A DNA stretch of 64,000 bases, taken from positions 4,030,001 to 4,094,000 of the forward strand of contig NZ_JABUQZ010000001.1 of the NCBI RefSeq assembly GCF_013342145.1. Direction: 5' to 3'. The stretch is from Haloterrigena gelatinilytica. GTDB taxonomy: Archaea; Halobacteriota; Halobacteria; Halobacteriales; Natrialbaceae. Of this stretch, positions 35,040-44,280 are shown piece after piece; within the stretch, counting starts at the first letter, position 1; each line of letters begins with the position of its first letter. The notes below the pieces were generated by a model that worked only from the letters and a program-made list of their open reading frames with translations, had not been told where the DNA came from and ran no database searches. A program made the position numbers and the translations under genes.

Positions 35040-35255
35040 ATGAGACGGCAGAGGATGTCCGAAATTGACTGTGACTTCGTAATTGTTTGGGTTCTCTTTC
35101 CGATCATCTTTGGAGCAATTATCTGGAGAGTCAGCAGTATAAGCGCCAAAAGTGCTACAAGAATCGTCATCAGTGCTATCGTCGGTGCACTTTCGACAAA
35201 GGTCCTTCTCAAACTCTATTGGCGGCATAGATCCACGAAGGACGGCTACAATTGA
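35040..35255 (+). CDS. Small membrane protein in a low-G+C island
   Basis: A 71-residue frame with two hydrophobic segments (about 13-30, FVIVWVLFPIIFGAIIW, and 38-57) and a basic C-terminus (YWRHRSTKDG), so two transmembrane helices are predicted. Codon use is AT-rich and unlike neighbouring genes, suggesting recent acquisition. A second ATG at 35055 would trim five residues. An overlapping antisense frame is less protein-like. Function unknown. Confidence 0.45.
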   Translation: MRRQRMSEIDCDFVIVWVLFPIIFGAIIWRVSSISAKSATRIVISAIVGALSTKVLLKLYWRHRSTKDGYN

Positions 35256-35433
35256 CTTGAAGTGACTATCGCGAGTGAGTTCCTAGTTCGGTCTGAACGA
35301 ACACTACCGTGAATTCCTCCCCAAGAGTCGAACCGCCGGACGAAGCGCTTAATGACTCCCTCTCTACCACCGCGTAATCGTTCGTGGCTGGGCTGACGGG
35401 CCCGATATCCGATCACGTTTGTCGTGCGTACCT

Positions 35434-36090
35434 TCAGCGACCGAACCGAATATCCACCGTCGTCCCGTCGGTTTCCGACTCCTCGACGCGCACCGCGGGG
35501 AGGATCGCGCGCAGTCGCGTCGGGACGAGCCCGCCGGCGACCGCGCCGATCGTCGCGAGTCGCTTCCGACACAGCGCGTAGCCGCCCGCGAACGCGACCA
35601 GTCCGAGCAGGACGCGGTCGGCGGCCGGCGCGGTCAGCCCGGAGTCGATCGCGACGGCCGCGAACGCCAAGCAGACGAGGAAGTCCTCCGGCGCGCCCGA
35701 GTAGCGAACGTACCGGCGGGGCCGGTGCCAGCGCCCGAGGACGTGGTTGTAGACGCCGTTCTCGGTCGTGGGATTCCACGGCTCGCGCTCGGCGCTGCCG
35801 CCGAGGACGTCCGAGAGCGAGTGGAGGGCGGCGGCCCCGACGGCGACCGTCAGCACCAGGAGCGCAGCCGACCCCGTCAGGACGGCGAGCGCCGAGAGCG
35901 CGAGCGTCGCGACCGAGAACCAGACCGGGAAGTGCAGCGTCTTCCGGTGGCGCGCCACCAGATCGGCGTCGGGCGCGAGGCCGCCGAGGAACGCGGCCGC
36001 GAGCACGGCCGGTCCGGCGTACTCGCCGACGGCCGGCAGGAGGAACACGGCGGCCGCGAGGGCCACGAACCCGTGGGTGAGCGCCATCAT
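35434..36090 (-). CDS. Membrane-bound metal-dependent hydrolase (YdjM/DUF457-like)
   Basis: A 218-residue integral membrane protein with about five hydrophobic segments. The family pattern is present: MMALTHGFV at the start, GGLAPDADLVARHRKTLHFP with conserved Asp and His, and HSLSDVLGG in a later helix. These residues are thought to bind metal. Such proteins are named hydrolases from motif similarity; the substrate is not known. Tandem ATGs at 36090 and 36087 are the start; longer frames upstream are not conserved-looking. Confidence 0.85.
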   Translation of the reverse strand: MMALTHGFVALAAAVFLLPAVGEYAGPAVLAAAFLGGLAPDADLVARHRKTLHFPVWFSVATLALSALAVLTGSAALLVLTVAVGAAALHSLSDVLGGSAEREPWNPTTENGVYNHVLGRWHRPRRYVRYSGAPEDFLVCLAFAAVAIDSGLTAPAADRVLLGLVAFAGGYALCRKRLATIGAVAGGLVPTRLRAILPAVRVEESETDGTTVDIRFGR

Positions 36091-36284
36091 AGCGATACTG
36101 TTCGGTACGTAGCTCTCAATCCTGATAAAGAAGTCCCTTTTGACGGTCGGGATGGACTCGAGCGATGACAGTCGATCAAACCGCACTCGAGCGAGGGCCC
36201 TCAAATCATGACGACAGCGCGACGAGAGGAACGTCGCGACCGTATCGCCGGCCGCGTTCGCCGCGGCGAGACAGGGTCACAGGG

Positions 36285-37019
36285 TCAGAACAGCGAGAGT
36301 GACGTGGTCTTCCGTCGGGCGTTGCCGACGACCTTGGTCAGGTACTGCCAGGTCGTCGTCCGGTCGCCGACGGGCTCGGTTCGGCCGGCGCGCATCGCCT
36401 CGAGGACCGTCTCCGTCGGGGGCGCGTCGGCGGTGGAAGGGGCGGCGTCAGCGGGGAGTCGAACGTCGGTGGCGGCGCGGCCGACGTTCCCGGGCCGGTG
36501 GGCGTCGCTGGCGCCGAATCGGGGGTAGTCGCGGCGGGTCGCGAACCGGTCTGCCTGCCGGTTGCGGACGTTCGTGACGGCGTGGGCGTTGTAGACCTCG
36601 ATGCCGTCGACGTCCTCGATCGCGGCCTCGCGGGCCCCGTGGCGCGAGCGCTGGAACGGGTGGGCGACGATCGCGACGCCGCCGGCGTCTCGCACCGCTC
36701 GAGCCGTTTGGGGGAGTGGGCGGCCGGGTTCCGGCGCGGCGTCGACGCCGAGCGCGAGCAGGTGGCCGTCGGCGGTCGAGACCTCGCAGCCGACGACGAC
36801 GAGGAGGTCGTCGGGCGCCAGCCGCGCGACTTCGCGGGCGCCCTCGATCGTGTCGTGGTCGGTGACCGCGATGCCGTCGAGGCCGGCGCGGCGGGCCGCG
36901 TCGACCAGTTCCGTCGGCGTCGTCGTCCCGTCGTAGGACGCCGCGGTGTGTACGTGGGGATCGATTCGAAGCGTTTGCGGCCCCGGATCGACCGCGGCGT
37001 ACTCGGCCCGACTCGTCAT
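36285..37019 (-). CDS. PHP-domain phosphoesterase
   Basis: A 244-residue metal-dependent phosphoesterase. The PHP metal ligands are all visible: DPHVHTAASYDG, VTDHDTIEG, GCEVSTADGH, VAHPFQRSRHG and FGASDAHRPG. Its start codon overlaps the stop of pssA by four bases (37016-37019), so the two are translationally coupled. Substrate unknown; related proteins hydrolyse phosphate or nucleoside monophosphate esters. The C-terminal 30 residues are basic (KVVGNARRKTTSL). Confidence 0.9.
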   Translation of the reverse strand: MTSRAEYAAVDPGPQTLRIDPHVHTAASYDGTTTPTELVDAARRAGLDGIAVTDHDTIEGAREVARLAPDDLLVVVGCEVSTADGHLLALGVDAAPEPGRPLPQTARAVRDAGGVAIVAHPFQRSRHGAREAAIEDVDGIEVYNAHAVTNVRNRQADRFATRRDYPRFGASDAHRPGNVGRAATDVRLPADAAPSTADAPPTETVLEAMRAGRTEPVGDRTTTWQYLTKVVGNARRKTTSLSLF

Positions 37020-37714
37020 AGGTAGCCGAACTCGAGGCCCAGCGCCAGTCCGACGGCCGCGACCGCGGCGAGGCCGGCCAGCACGTGGGTGCCGTCGGTC
37101 TTGTAGGCCTTGTAGTCCGAGACCATCAGCGGGCAGGCGGCGGCGACGAGCAGTCCCGCGATCCAGCCGTTCCACGGGGAGACGAGGGCGGCGACGAAGT
37201 AGTTCGCGACCACGAGGAGGTTCGTGTGGACGACGGTGGTCCCGTGGTAGTAACTGGCGCCGCCGTCGGAGCCGAACCCTTCCTCGTTGTGCCGGACCAG
37301 TCGCAGGCCGCCGAAGGCGAGCACGAGGAAGCCGACGACGAGGCTGGCGAGCACGTGCGGCGCGAGGACGAAGTGATAGAGCAGCACCGCCGGCACCAGG
37401 TAGGCGAAGATGTCGATGAAGGAGTCCACCTGCCGGCCGAACGGCGACGACGTCCCCGTGCGGCGGGCGTACCAGCCGTCGGCCTTGTCCAGCAGGAACG
37501 CACCGAACATGGCCAGCAGCGCCCAGTTGGGTTCGCCACCGACGAACAGCAGGGCGCTGGCCCAGCCGACGAACAGCGCCCCGAGACTGATGTAGTCGGC
37601 GCCCGTCAACTGTTCGAGCACGTTCGTTCGGTCCGCCGCCGTCCCGACCCGTCGATCGGCGAGATCCAGTCGGTTCCTGACGCCCCGTATCGCCTCTCGC
37701 AGTTCGTTGGTCAT
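37016..37714 (-). CDS. pssA: Archaetidylserine synthase-type CDP-alcohol phosphatidyltransferase
   Basis: A 232-residue membrane enzyme joining CDP-archaeol and serine. The CDP-alcohol phosphatidyltransferase signature is clear: DG..AR........G...D...D within ADGWYARRTGTSSPFGRQVD and SFID. Six or so hydrophobic segments follow. In Haloferax the equivalent PssA is needed for archaeosortase A anchoring of PGF-CTERM proteins, and such a protein is encoded at 6051-7760. ATG at 37714 chosen; GTG at 37735 is possible. It overlaps the PHP gene by four bases. Confidence 0.88.
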   Translation of the reverse strand: MTNELREAIRGVRNRLDLADRRVGTAADRTNVLEQLTGADYISLGALFVGWASALLFVGGEPNWALLAMFGAFLLDKADGWYARRTGTSSPFGRQVDSFIDIFAYLVPAVLLYHFVLAPHVLASLVVGFLVLAFGGLRLVRHNEEGFGSDGGASYYHGTTVVHTNLLVVANYFVAALVSPWNGWIAGLLVAAACPLMVSDYKAYKTDGTHVLAGLAAVAAVGLALGLEFGYL

Positions 37715-37872
37715 CCGCTCGAGTGACACCTCCACCCGAACCGGAATAAAGCTGCTCCGAGAACTATTTACTTAGTACGTATCTATATAGTTCTTGGTCG
37801 CTACGTACCGGTACGGACCTCCAGGCAATCGGCGCGAAGCGGCGAACGCACCGTTCTCGAGGCGCGTTCCGG

Positions 37873-38448
37873 TCAGGACGGGCGCACCGACCGATGGGAG
37901 AGGGGCCCGACCCTGACGTAGCGGCGGCGCCGCCGCGGATCGAAGCCGCGGCGCTCGAACAGGGCTCGCGAGGGGCCGTTGTCGAGCGCGACCAGCGCCG
38001 TCGCGCGCTCCGCACCCCGTTCCCGGGCCAGCCGGCAGGTCTCGCCGACCAGCGCCGTCGCGATGCCGCGGTTGCGGTGGTCCGGATCGACGAAGACGCG
38101 CCTGATGTACGCCCCCTCGAAGTGCAGTTCCCGCTCGAGAGGATGGATCTCGTGGGTCGCGTCGACGGAGCAAAACAGGTAGCCGCGGGGACGGCCGTCC
38201 TCGAGCGCGGCGACGACGAGTTCGTCGGACTGGAGTTCCTCGACCGGAGCCTCCAGCGGTGCGACGGTCGATGGGTCGCAGGTCTCGACCGCGTACGCAC
38301 TGCGCCGGCTCCCGCCGTCGGCGGCCGGCGCGTCCTCGAGGTCGGCGACGTACTCGATCATCTCCGTCGCCGTGATTCCGCGCCGTGCGAGCGCGTCGTA
38401 GACGGCGCGACCGTACCGATTCCGTGTCAGCCGCCACAGCCGTGGCAT
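37873..38448 (-). CDS. GNAT-family N-acetyltransferase
   Basis: A 191-residue cytosolic protein. The acetyl-CoA loop reads VFVDPDHRNRGIATALVGET (R/Q-x-x-G-x-A pattern), followed by VALDNGPSRALFERRGF, the standard GNAT motif B. The N-terminal 80 residues (RYGRAVYDALARRGITATEM) form a separate helical region often seen in haloarchaeal members. Acceptor substrate unknown. ATG at 38448. Confidence 0.87.
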   Translation of the reverse strand: MPRLWRLTRNRYGRAVYDALARRGITATEMIEYVADLEDAPAADGGSRRSAYAVETCDPSTVAPLEAPVEELQSDELVVAALEDGRPRGYLFCSVDATHEIHPLERELHFEGAYIRRVFVDPDHRNRGIATALVGETCRLARERGAERATALVALDNGPSRALFERRGFDPRRRRRYVRVGPLSHRSVRPS

Positions 38449-38559
38449 TGCGCGAGCGGTTTCTCGGCCCGCGAGATAAGTATTGGGTCGCCGACACCGG
38501 GGCGCAGACGGTCGCCGGCGCCGACGACGATTCAACCGCGCTCGAAGGGGGTCGGAGAT

Positions 38560-40218
38560 TCAGTCGAGCGTGTACCAGTCGAACCGCTCGACGGCGTACA
38601 GGTACGAGACCACGGGCGCGATCAGGCCGGTCACGAGGACGGCCCACGCGGCGATCGTGATCCCGCGTGCGGAGACCGACACCGTCGGCCCGGGGGCCCA
38701 CGACGAGACGGCGACCACGGTCTCGGCGATCAGTTCGGGGGCGTCGGCGTAGAGCACGACCGCGGCGATCGCCGGGAGGACGATCGCCAGGGAGTAGACG
38801 ACGAAGGCGGTCTTGCTCGGCATCACCGCCTCGCGGTTGTTCGTGACCTTGACGCTGCCGAAGCGGGGCGCCGCCGTCCCGATACCCGTCGCGAGCGCGG
38901 GCGTCACGACGGCGCCGACGGTGGTGCCCGCGGCCAGCGCGGCCGTCCGCTCGAGCGAGAGCGGGCTGGCGAGGCCGAGGGCGAGCGAACCGACGAGGCC
39001 GATCGGGCCGGCGACGAGCGCGCCGGCGACGACTAGCCCGGTGATCGCCTGCCGACCCGACAGCGGCGACGCCACGACGGCGGGCAGCCCGCGGCCCAGA
39101 TCGCCCAACGGGTTGAGCGTGAACAGCGCGCCGGCGGCCCAGGCGAGGTACACCGAGAGGATCACGGCGATGTACGCGGGTACGCGTCCGGTCTGGACGA
39201 TCTCCTGGAAGAACGCGATCGAGCCGAACAGCGGGTAGGCGGCGTACGCCAGCCGGATCGGCGCTCGCTTCGTCCGCCGGATCGCGGTGACGGCCACCGT
39301 TCGGACCGGCCGCGAGAGGCCGCGACCGAGCAGGGCCGCGAGCCGGTTCGACGACTCCGTCGCGGTCGCTTCTTCCTCCTCGAACCGGGCCGGATTGGCG
39401 AACCAGTGAACGCCGGCGATGGCGATCGCGGCGGCAAACGCGGCGGCGCTGACGGCGACGGCGCCGACGACGCCGCCCAGGATCGCCGTGCTCGAGGCGT
39501 CGACGTTCGGGACGGCGGCGAGCAGGATGTGGCCGGGCCAGCCGAGCGGCGTGTCCTGGAGGAGGGAGAACAACCAGCTCGTGAGCCCGTCGATGCGGCC
39601 CGTCGCGAACACCCACAGGTACGCGACCCAGAACGCGGCGAACACCGCGATGCGGAAGCGGGCGATCGGTTCGTAGACGGTGACGAGGTGTCGGACGCTG
39701 ATGCCGATCACGAAACCGATCGGGACGGCGGTTGCGAGGGCGAGACAGACGAGCAGCGGACCGGCCAGAACGGGCCAGATCGTTCCCGAGCCGTAGGCGA
39801 ACGCGCCCGAGAGCACGAGCGATGCGGGCAGAAGCCAGCTCCCGAACAGCAGGATTTCGGCGCCGATGACGCCGATCACGGCGTTTCGAAGCGACGTCGA
39901 CGTCAGGAGGAACTCCGGTTCGTCCGGATCCGCGGCCGTCGAGAACGCGCGGAGCGTCGTGAAGAAAACCAGGAAGAACCAGACGACGCCGACGCCGCCG
40001 GTGACGAGGTCCGTCGCGAACGCGGCGGTGTCCGACGTCACCCCGTCGGCGAGTTCCGCTCCCAGCCGCGGGAGCATATAGCCGCCCGTCAGAAGGATCG
40101 ATCCGCCAAAAACCAACGCCAGAAATCCCGTTACGAGGAGTTTCGTCGTATCGGACGCGACCGTTCGCACCGTCCGCCGAAACTCCGTTTTGGCGACGAG
40201 CACGGGAATTCCCGCCAT
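38560..40218 (-). CDS. ABC-2 type permease, two fused halves
   Basis: A 552-residue integral membrane protein with about twelve to fourteen hydrophobic segments in two halves separated by a charged loop (EEEEATATESSNRLAALLGR). This is the layout of the haloarchaeal ABC-2 exporter permeases. No ATPase motif. Its most likely ATPase partner is the gene at 41740-42525, which lies on the opposite strand. Substrate unknown. Confidence 0.8.
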   Translation of the reverse strand: MAGIPVLVAKTEFRRTVRTVASDTTKLLVTGFLALVFGGSILLTGGYMLPRLGAELADGVTSDTAAFATDLVTGGVGVVWFFLVFFTTLRAFSTAADPDEPEFLLTSTSLRNAVIGVIGAEILLFGSWLLPASLVLSGAFAYGSGTIWPVLAGPLLVCLALATAVPIGFVIGISVRHLVTVYEPIARFRIAVFAAFWVAYLWVFATGRIDGLTSWLFSLLQDTPLGWPGHILLAAVPNVDASSTAILGGVVGAVAVSAAAFAAAIAIAGVHWFANPARFEEEEATATESSNRLAALLGRGLSRPVRTVAVTAIRRTKRAPIRLAYAAYPLFGSIAFFQEIVQTGRVPAYIAVILSVYLAWAAGALFTLNPLGDLGRGLPAVVASPLSGRQAITGLVVAGALVAGPIGLVGSLALGLASPLSLERTAALAAGTTVGAVVTPALATGIGTAAPRFGSVKVTNNREAVMPSKTAFVVYSLAIVLPAIAAVVLYADAPELIAETVVAVSSWAPGPTVSVSARGITIAAWAVLVTGLIAPVVSYLYAVERFDWYTLD

Positions 40219-40415
40219 CAGTGATCGCCTCCGTTCTCGTCTCGACGTGCCGTCGATTCGGGGATCATGGTCGGAAACGCGCGCCGTACCCAGTAAATAG
40301 TTCGGATATTGTCATTCGGCCGGACGTCGATCGAGCGCGTCGCCGCCCTCGTTTAGTCTACCGAGTTGGAACGTCTCGGGTCCTTATAGGCCCTCGAGCG
40401 CTACTCCGGGTCGTG

Positions 40416-41575
40416 ATGCCCCGACAGACCAGACGCGATGTGCTTCGGCTCGCGACCGTATCGACGACCGCCGGCGTCCTCGGGCTCGGTTCGACGGCCG
40501 CCGCGCAATCGGACGACAGCGAGTGGGAACGGGTCGACTCGCCGACCGGAAAGGCGTTGAACGACGCCGTCGATACCGCGGCGGGACCGTTCGCGGCCGG
40601 CGCCGACGGAAACGTCATCGCTCGTCGCGAGGACGGCTGGCAGACGGTCGTGGCGTACGGCCCGCAGGCCCGGAGCCGTCGTTTGACCGGAATCGACGCC
40701 ACCGACGACGGCCGAGCGGTCTGGTTCGTCGGCGGCAGCGGCGTCATCGGCGAGTACGACGTCGAGACGCAGACGTTGACCAACTACTCCGCGCCGAAGG
40801 GGAAGACCAGCACCTGGGAGGACTGCGCCGTGCGGGGGACCGCCGGCGAGAACGAGCGGGTATACTTCGTCAACGGCTCCGGCGAACTCCTCGTCGGCGT
40901 CCGACAGGACAGCGGCGCGATGCAGTACGAGGAGGTGATCAAACCCGGCGGCGGCTCGACGATTCCGGGGATCGACTTCCACGCCCGGGAGGCGGGCCAC
41001 GTCTGTACCACGAGCCAGTTCGTCGGGGAGACTGCCGACGGCGGCGAGACGTGGGAGCAGATCGGCATCGACTTCGCGGGCGGCGCGTTCTTCGATTTGG
41101 CGAGTCGGGACCGGCGCGACGTGAACGTCGCCGCCGGCTCCGGGATCGTGTATCGCTACGACGGCTTCCGCTGGACGCCCCACGTCGTCGACGACAGGCG
41201 ACGGGCGATCCGGGCCGTCGATCGCGACGGAACCGACGGACTCGCGGCCGGCGACGGCGGGACGGTCTACGAGCGCCGGTCCGCCGGCCAGTGGCGCCGG
41301 CACGAAACGGGCGTCGAATCGAAACTCGACGGCGTCGCGACGGGGTCGTCGTACGACGTCGCGGTCGGCGACGACGGGACGATCCTCGAGCGACGGGCCG
41401 TCGGATCGGAGACCGGTGGAGACGACGGGACCGACGGCAACGAGACCGAGACGAACGCGACGGCAAACGAGAGCGACTCGGCGGCGCTCGACGCTGCGAC
41501 CGTCTCGCTCGACGCCGTCGAGCCGCTTTCGGTCGAGAACTACGTCGAGGGAGTCTGGACGACACCGGACCGGTA
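40416..41575 (+). CDS. Tat-exported beta-propeller (YCF48-like)
   Basis: A 386-residue secreted protein. Tat signal RQTRRDVLRLATVS with an AAAQS cleavage region, then short repeated blades with Gly-Asp/Gly-Gly turns (FAAGADGNVIARREDGWQ, FVGGSGVIGEYD, NVAAGSGIVYRYDGFRW, LAAGDGGTVYER, VAVGDDGTILER). This resembles YCF48/BNR-type propellers. A Thr/Asn/Glu-rich tail near the C-terminus suggests a glycosylated stalk. It sits between permease and ATPase genes of a likely ABC system, but on its own promoter (cttata about 30 bp before the ATG). Role unknown. Confidence 0.8.
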
Positions 41576-41710
41576 GGCTCGTCGCTCCGCCGGCGCCACG
41601 CGATCCGTCCGCGAACAGCGGCGCTCGGCTCGCGAGCGCCGACCGGCCATTCCCGCGGCGAACTGACCGGGAGGAAAGGTCGGTGAGCGGACCGTTCGAA
41701 ATGACATACC

Positions 41711-41715
41711 TTTAA
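41711..41715 (+). promoter_or_regulatory. TATA-like box
   Basis: tttaa lies 25-29 bp before the ATG at 41740. Confidence 0.55.
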
Positions 41716-41739
41716 CCCTATCCGGACGAAGAATCGCGC

Positions 41740-42525
41740 ATGAACCCCGCTGACGTTCCCGCGATCGAGACCGACGGGTTAACCAAACGATACGGGGAGA
41801 CGACCGCCGTCTCCGACCTGACGATGGACGTCGACCGCGGGACGGTCTACGGCTTCCTCGGCCCGAACGGGGCCGGGAAGACGACGACGATGCGGATGTT
41901 GACGACGCTCACCAGACCGACGTCGGGGACGGCCCGCGTCGCCGGCCAGCCGATCACCGATCGCAACGCCGTTACGCCCCACATCGGCTACCTCCCCGAG
42001 GAGCCGCCGATCTACGACGAACTCACCGGCCGCGAGCAACTCGAGTACGCCGCCGGACTCCGCGATCTGCCGGAAGCCGAGTCGTCCGAACGGATCGAAT
42101 CGATGCTCGAGCGGTTCGACCTGCGCGAGGACGCCGGTCGGCGGATCGAGGGCTACTCGAAGGGGATGCGCCAGAAGGTCGGCGTCATTCAGGCCGTGTT
42201 GCACCAACCGGCCGTCGCCTTCCTCGACGAACCGACCAGCGGACTCGATCCCCGCGCGGCCCGGACGATGCGGGAGACGATCGCCGATCTGGCCGACCAG
42301 GAGATGACGATCTTCCTCTCGACGCACATCCTCCCCGTCGTCGACGAACTGGCCGACGAGATCGGCGTCCTCCACGAGGGCAAACTGGTCGCACAGGGCG
42401 ATCCCGAAGAGCTGAAATCCCGCGCGGAGACCGGCGAGGCCCGGAGTCTCGAGGAGGCGTTCCTCGAGGTGACCCAGGAGACGCCCGAGGCCGAGGAGCG
42501 GTCGGCGGAGCCGTCGATCGAGTAG
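41740..42525 (+). CDS. ABC transporter ATP-binding protein
   Basis: A 261-residue cytosolic ATPase. Walker A is GPNGAGKTTT, the Q-loop region GYLPEEPPIY, the signature YSKGMRQK, Walker B VAFLDEPTSGLDP, and the H-switch STHILP. It belongs to the ABC-2 drug/Cu/gliding-type exporters. The last 20 residues are an acidic extension. The permease partner is probably the gene at 38560-40218. Confidence 0.93.
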   Translation: MNPADVPAIETDGLTKRYGETTAVSDLTMDVDRGTVYGFLGPNGAGKTTTMRMLTTLTRPTSGTARVAGQPITDRNAVTPHIGYLPEEPPIYDELTGREQLEYAAGLRDLPEAESSERIESMLERFDLREDAGRRIEGYSKGMRQKVGVIQAVLHQPAVAFLDEPTSGLDPRAARTMRETIADLADQEMTIFLSTHILPVVDELADEIGVLHEGKLVAQGDPEELKSRAETGEARSLEEAFLEVTQETPEAEERSAEPSIE

Positions 42526-42598
42526 TCCCGTGCGGACGTTCCGGCTCCATCCGTCAATACATTAATGGGTTTGGAAGTGGTATAATTCCAATGACACC

Positions 42599-43498
42599 AT
42601 GCGCCCACTCCGCGCCCTCCACGCTCTCCGCGACGGCGTGACCGACGACTCGCTGCGGGTCGCGATTCTCGTCGGCCTCGCGACGGTCCCGTTCACCGTC
42701 GCCCTCTCTTGGGATCCGATTGCGGACGATCTCGTCGCCGGCGGCTCCGTTTCGGGTGCGCCGCTCTTGCTGGCCGGATTGCTCGTCGGCTACTACTACA
42801 GCGATCGGGAAACGGAGAGTCGTCGCGCAGGTATCTGGACCGGTCTCGCCGCCTCGATCGCGGCGGTACTGGTCGTCGTCGCTAACACGGTCGCGACGAT
42901 CGTCTCCGAACCGTCGCAATGGGCTGTCGTCGCCGTGATCGGGACGCCGTTCGTCCTCGCTCTCGGCGTCGGAGTGGTCGTTCTGTTCTCGATGGTCGCC
43001 GCGCAGTTTGCCGACTGGGTGACGACGAGACTCCGGCGAGCGCACCGAGCCCCGGACGTATCGGACGACGGCGGGTCGACCGTCCCCGATCCGAAGTGGC
43101 GGACGATCCTCGCTGCGTACGTTCTCGTCGCACCGCCCGTGGTGGGCTCCGTGCTCCTCGAGATTCCCGCCGGCGGTGCCGGATTCGTCTTCTCGGTGCT
43201 CGGGCTCCTGGTTCTGGTTCCCCTGTCGGTAGTCGCCCTCGGTGCGCTTTTCGCCGATGCGACCGCCCCCCGGAGTTCGAAAACGGACTGTGTGCCGAAC
43301 GCGCTGGCGTACGTCGGCGCCCCGATCGGGACGTACGCGCTCGTCTACGCGGTGGCGGCGCTCCGCGGATCGGGTCATCCGGACGGCTACGCCATCTACG
43401 CGTTCATCGGCGTTCTCTGGATCGCGGCCGTCGTCTACCTCTTCAATCGACATCGGTACTTCGACGCCGGTGGCTCGGCGGTCCGCCAACTGGGATGA
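42599..43498 (+). CDS. Multi-pass membrane protein
   Basis: A 299-residue protein with about eight hydrophobic segments. The N-terminal half (AGGSVSGAPLLLAGLLVGYYYSD-type sequence) resembles haloarchaeal DUF5518-type membrane domains, an uncertain match from memory. A cytosolic basic loop (TTRLRRAHRAPD) separates two membrane halves. Located 73 bp after the ABC ATPase on the same strand, so co-transcription is possible though a separate AT-rich stretch precedes it. Function unknown. Confidence 0.65.
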   Translation: MRPLRALHALRDGVTDDSLRVAILVGLATVPFTVALSWDPIADDLVAGGSVSGAPLLLAGLLVGYYYSDRETESRRAGIWTGLAASIAAVLVVVANTVATIVSEPSQWAVVAVIGTPFVLALGVGVVVLFSMVAAQFADWVTTRLRRAHRAPDVSDDGGSTVPDPKWRTILAAYVLVAPPVVGSVLLEIPAGGAGFVFSVLGLLVLVPLSVVALGALFADATAPRSSKTDCVPNALAYVGAPIGTYALVYAVAALRGSGHPDGYAIYAFIGVLWIAAVVYLFNRHRYFDAGGSAVRQLG

Positions 43499-43593
43499 AC
43501 CGGGAGCGGTCGACGCGACGTTTCGGTGGTCCAAGCGGCGACTGCTGCGGTAACGGCGGCGATGACGCTGCGATGACGACGTGACCGTCGGAG

Positions 43594-43965
43594 TTAGGGG
43601 TCGAAGATGCCCCGTTGAAGCCCCTCGCGAACGGGCTCGTGTTCCTCGTCCGTCGGCGGCGGCGCCGTAACTAACAGCGCCTCGAGTCGGCCCTCGTCGG
43701 CGGCGCGCACGCCGCGGTCGACGTCGGCCGGAACGACGACGACGTCGCCCGGTTCGACGTCGTGTTCGGCGTCGCCCTCGCGGACGATTCCGCGTCCGGA
43801 CCGGACGCAGATCGCCACGTCGCTACCCGGCGCGTGGACCGGAATGAACTGCCCCGGCCCGAAGTAGCCGAGGACGACCTTCATCCGATCGCTCCGGAAG
43901 GCCGGCGCGGTGCTGAATCGCTCCTCGTCGTACGTCCGTTCGGTTTCGAAGTCCGTTGCTGGCAT
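43594..43965 (-). CDS. Cupin-domain protein
   Basis: A 123-residue single-domain cupin. The first cupin motif is GQFIPVHAPGSDVAICVRSG and the second VEPGDVVVVPADVDRGVRA. Metal-ligand residues of motif 1 are partial (one His, no clear HxH pair), so it could be a sugar- or metabolite-binding cupin rather than an enzyme. ATG at 43965 gives a full domain. No operon partner. Confidence 0.8.
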   Translation of the reverse strand: MPATDFETERTYDEERFSTAPAFRSDRMKVVLGYFGPGQFIPVHAPGSDVAICVRSGRGIVREGDAEHDVEPGDVVVVPADVDRGVRAADEGRLEALLVTAPPPTDEEHEPVREGLQRGIFDP

Positions 43966-44280
43966 CGGTGATCGTCCTCCGGCGGCTCCCGAAATTACGG
44001 GTACGGGAGCGTAAGCGGGCTGAACGGGTCGCTTTTCTCCCGAACGTGTTAGTCCGTCGCGATCGGAACGGGACACTCGGTCGATCGTCGGCCGTCTCGT
44101 CCGGACGAGGCGCGGGGGGACGCCGTTCGCATCCGCTGGCGTCTCCGCCGCGAGAGAACCGGCGCACCGATCTCTCGCGGCCGGCTATTCCAGTAACGTA
44201 CCCATACGGACACAAATTTTAGTAGATATAGATAAAATATCAAATGTAAAATTTCTCGTCGGGTGATCAGTCGTTGACGC

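Noticed and set aside
34989-35228. 79-codon antisense ORF in the low-G+C island
   Set aside because: Overlaps the plus-strand membrane-protein frame, which has better hydrophobic segments; Cys/Asp-rich sequence shows no motif.
35300-35400. Possible tRNA-like T-loop (ttcgac context) near the low-G+C island
   Set aside because: Flanking bases do not form a T-stem or acceptor stem, so no tRNA or tRNA fragment is supported.
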